A stretch of 64,000 nt of DNA from Diadema setosum (lineage: Eukaryota; Echinodermata; Echinoidea; Diadematoida; Diadematidae). Shown here piece by piece: positions 63,121-64,000 of this stretch. The DNA lies in assembly GCA_033980235.1 (NCBI GenBank), contig CM067079.1, positions 26,989,562-27,053,561 of the forward strand. Reading direction: 5' to 3'. Each line of letters opens with the position of its first letter. The first letter of the stretch is position 1. The notes under the pieces were generated by a model. It saw only the letters and a program-made list of their open reading frames with translations. It searched no databases and had not been told where the DNA came from. The translations under genes and the position numbers were made by a program.

Positions 63121-63693
63121 CTCATACTTGGGGGCATTATTGCAGTTTGGAAAGTTTCCCTGATGATCACCGTTGTGGATAAGGAGGTTGTCCACTAAGT
63201 TCCAACCCCAACTTTGGTCGTTGTTGCCGAGCAGTGCAACGTACCCTTGGCACTGCATGGGGGCATGTTTGGTGGCAATGCCCACAACGGCTACCGTTCC
63301 CAGGGGCCCCTCCCACCACACCTCCCAGGCGTGTCTTCCCTCGTTGAACCCTTTCTTCCCCCTTGCCCCATCCGTGCTCTGCGCCACCGGATTTCTGTGC
63401 AACGTGAAGCCGTTCGGTCGTATGTAAATGTTTCTGGAGCAGTCGTTCGGGTTGAATGCGTGGTGAAACGCACGCAATCTGGATTTGTACGAAGGTAGAT
63501 GTTGCAAGAGTTTCCCATTCACGGCGTCTTTAGCAAGCTTGCGGAGGCACTGGACCTTCCAAACTGGACTGTTTTCATCGTAGAGACAGTCATACCACGC
63601 TTTACAAACTAATGAACAACACAGTAATTCCGCTAGGTCCAAATATGAGAACATCCGCTCCAGAACAGGCATCGGAAGATTAGCCGCTGCCAT
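63121..63693 (-). CDS. FBXO45: FBXO45/Fsn exon 1 (F-box and most of the SPRY domain)
   Basis: FBXO45 recruits substrates to a Skp1/PAM (MYCBP2, Highwire, RPM-1) ubiquitin ligase that acts at synapses and in axons, e.g. on DLK-type kinases. The exon encodes residues 1-191. The F-box spans about 5-46 ([27 protein letters not shown]). It is followed by the [11 protein letters not shown] linker and the SPRY domain from about residue 85 ([58 protein letters not shown]). The start AAAATGG has a good Kozak context, and the N-terminus lacks the Gly/Ala-rich extension of the mammalian protein. With exon 2 the product is 252 residues, close to fly Fsn. The exon ends GAG|GTGAGT in phase 0. All features look intact. 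Confidence 0.98.
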
Positions 63694-64000
63694 TTTGTGT
63701 TGCAGACTACTGCCGGTAGGCGATACAACAAGAGAGCGAGAGTATTCCCGATGAAAATGTCAAAACAGAAAAAACGTCATCAGTAATGGGAATCGTGTGC
63801 AGTTAATCATGAACAAGATTATAGCATTAGATGCAACCAACGCATAAACCCCATAATTAGCAATGCATCCAAAAAAGAACTCGAGAATGGCCAAATTCTG
63901 TTCATTCACTTACATGAAACAGAGCCACAGCCTACAGAAGATGCGTAGAAATGGTAACGTTAGGAGGCTAGGCAAGCAAGCACGTACGTACAGCAAGTGC
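63694..64000 (-). promoter_or_regulatory. FBXO45: FBXO45 5' flank
   Basis: This should include the 5' UTR and part of the promoter. I see no TATA box or other decisive element, so the transcription start is not placed. Confidence 0.4.

Overview
The window is eukaryotic, intron-bearing, AT-rich DNA dominated by short non-autonomous transposons, inverted repeats and microsatellites. It looks like the nuclear genome of a marine invertebrate. An echinoderm or other invertebrate deuterostome is my best guess, from the compact single-intron FBXO45 gene, the non-LTR retrotransposon fragment and the foldback and MITE families. The species is not determined.

Two spliced genes can be supported. At the left (about 1.1-4.8 kb, + strand) three phase-compatible exons encode a predicted 155-residue secreted protein. 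It has a signal peptide, no cysteine, a strongly basic cluster and an acidic SGSG glycosaminoglycan-attachment-like motif. I do not recognise the family. At the right (minus strand, 63,693 down to 24,988) is a complete two-exon FBXO45/Fsn gene: F-box plus SPRY, 252 residues, split by one intron of about 37.9 kb. FBXO45 is the substrate-recognition subunit of the PAM/Highwire/RPM-1 ubiquitin ligase that controls synapse and axon biology. The two genes share no obvious pathway.

The rest, namely the 4.8-24.3 kb intergenic region and the giant intron, is repeat-rich. It includes: (1) two copies of a TTAA-flanked 0.38-kb MITE (0.3 and 25.7 kb); (2) two copies of a second TTAA-type 0.57-kb MITE (46.7 and 60.0 kb); (3) two copies of a 303/304-bp element full of CGGGAGA motifs with 6-bp target duplications (17.0 and 35.4 kb); (4) a 206-bp-arm foldback between TA arrays, with hammerhead-like cores in its arms (5.66-6.12 kb); (5) the 3' end of a CR1/L2-like retrotransposon (6.2-7.3 kb); (6) two sister elements sharing a terminal hairpin, one with four RFX X-box-like sites at about 160-bp spacing (39.9-40.7 kb) and one with three DR1 nuclear-receptor-like sites (36.5-36.9 kb); (7) a 2.4-kb domain with ten copies of TGTAATGTCCGTGACG (50.5-52.8 kb); (8) a 1.27-kb element whose ends are built of about 20 copies of CCCACAAATGTAAAAA (53.7-55.0 kb); (9) an element with perfect 52-bp inverted repeats around a tRNA-like unit (57.6-57.9 kb). 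The transposon content is the most unusual part of the window, together with the unrecognised secreted-protein gene.
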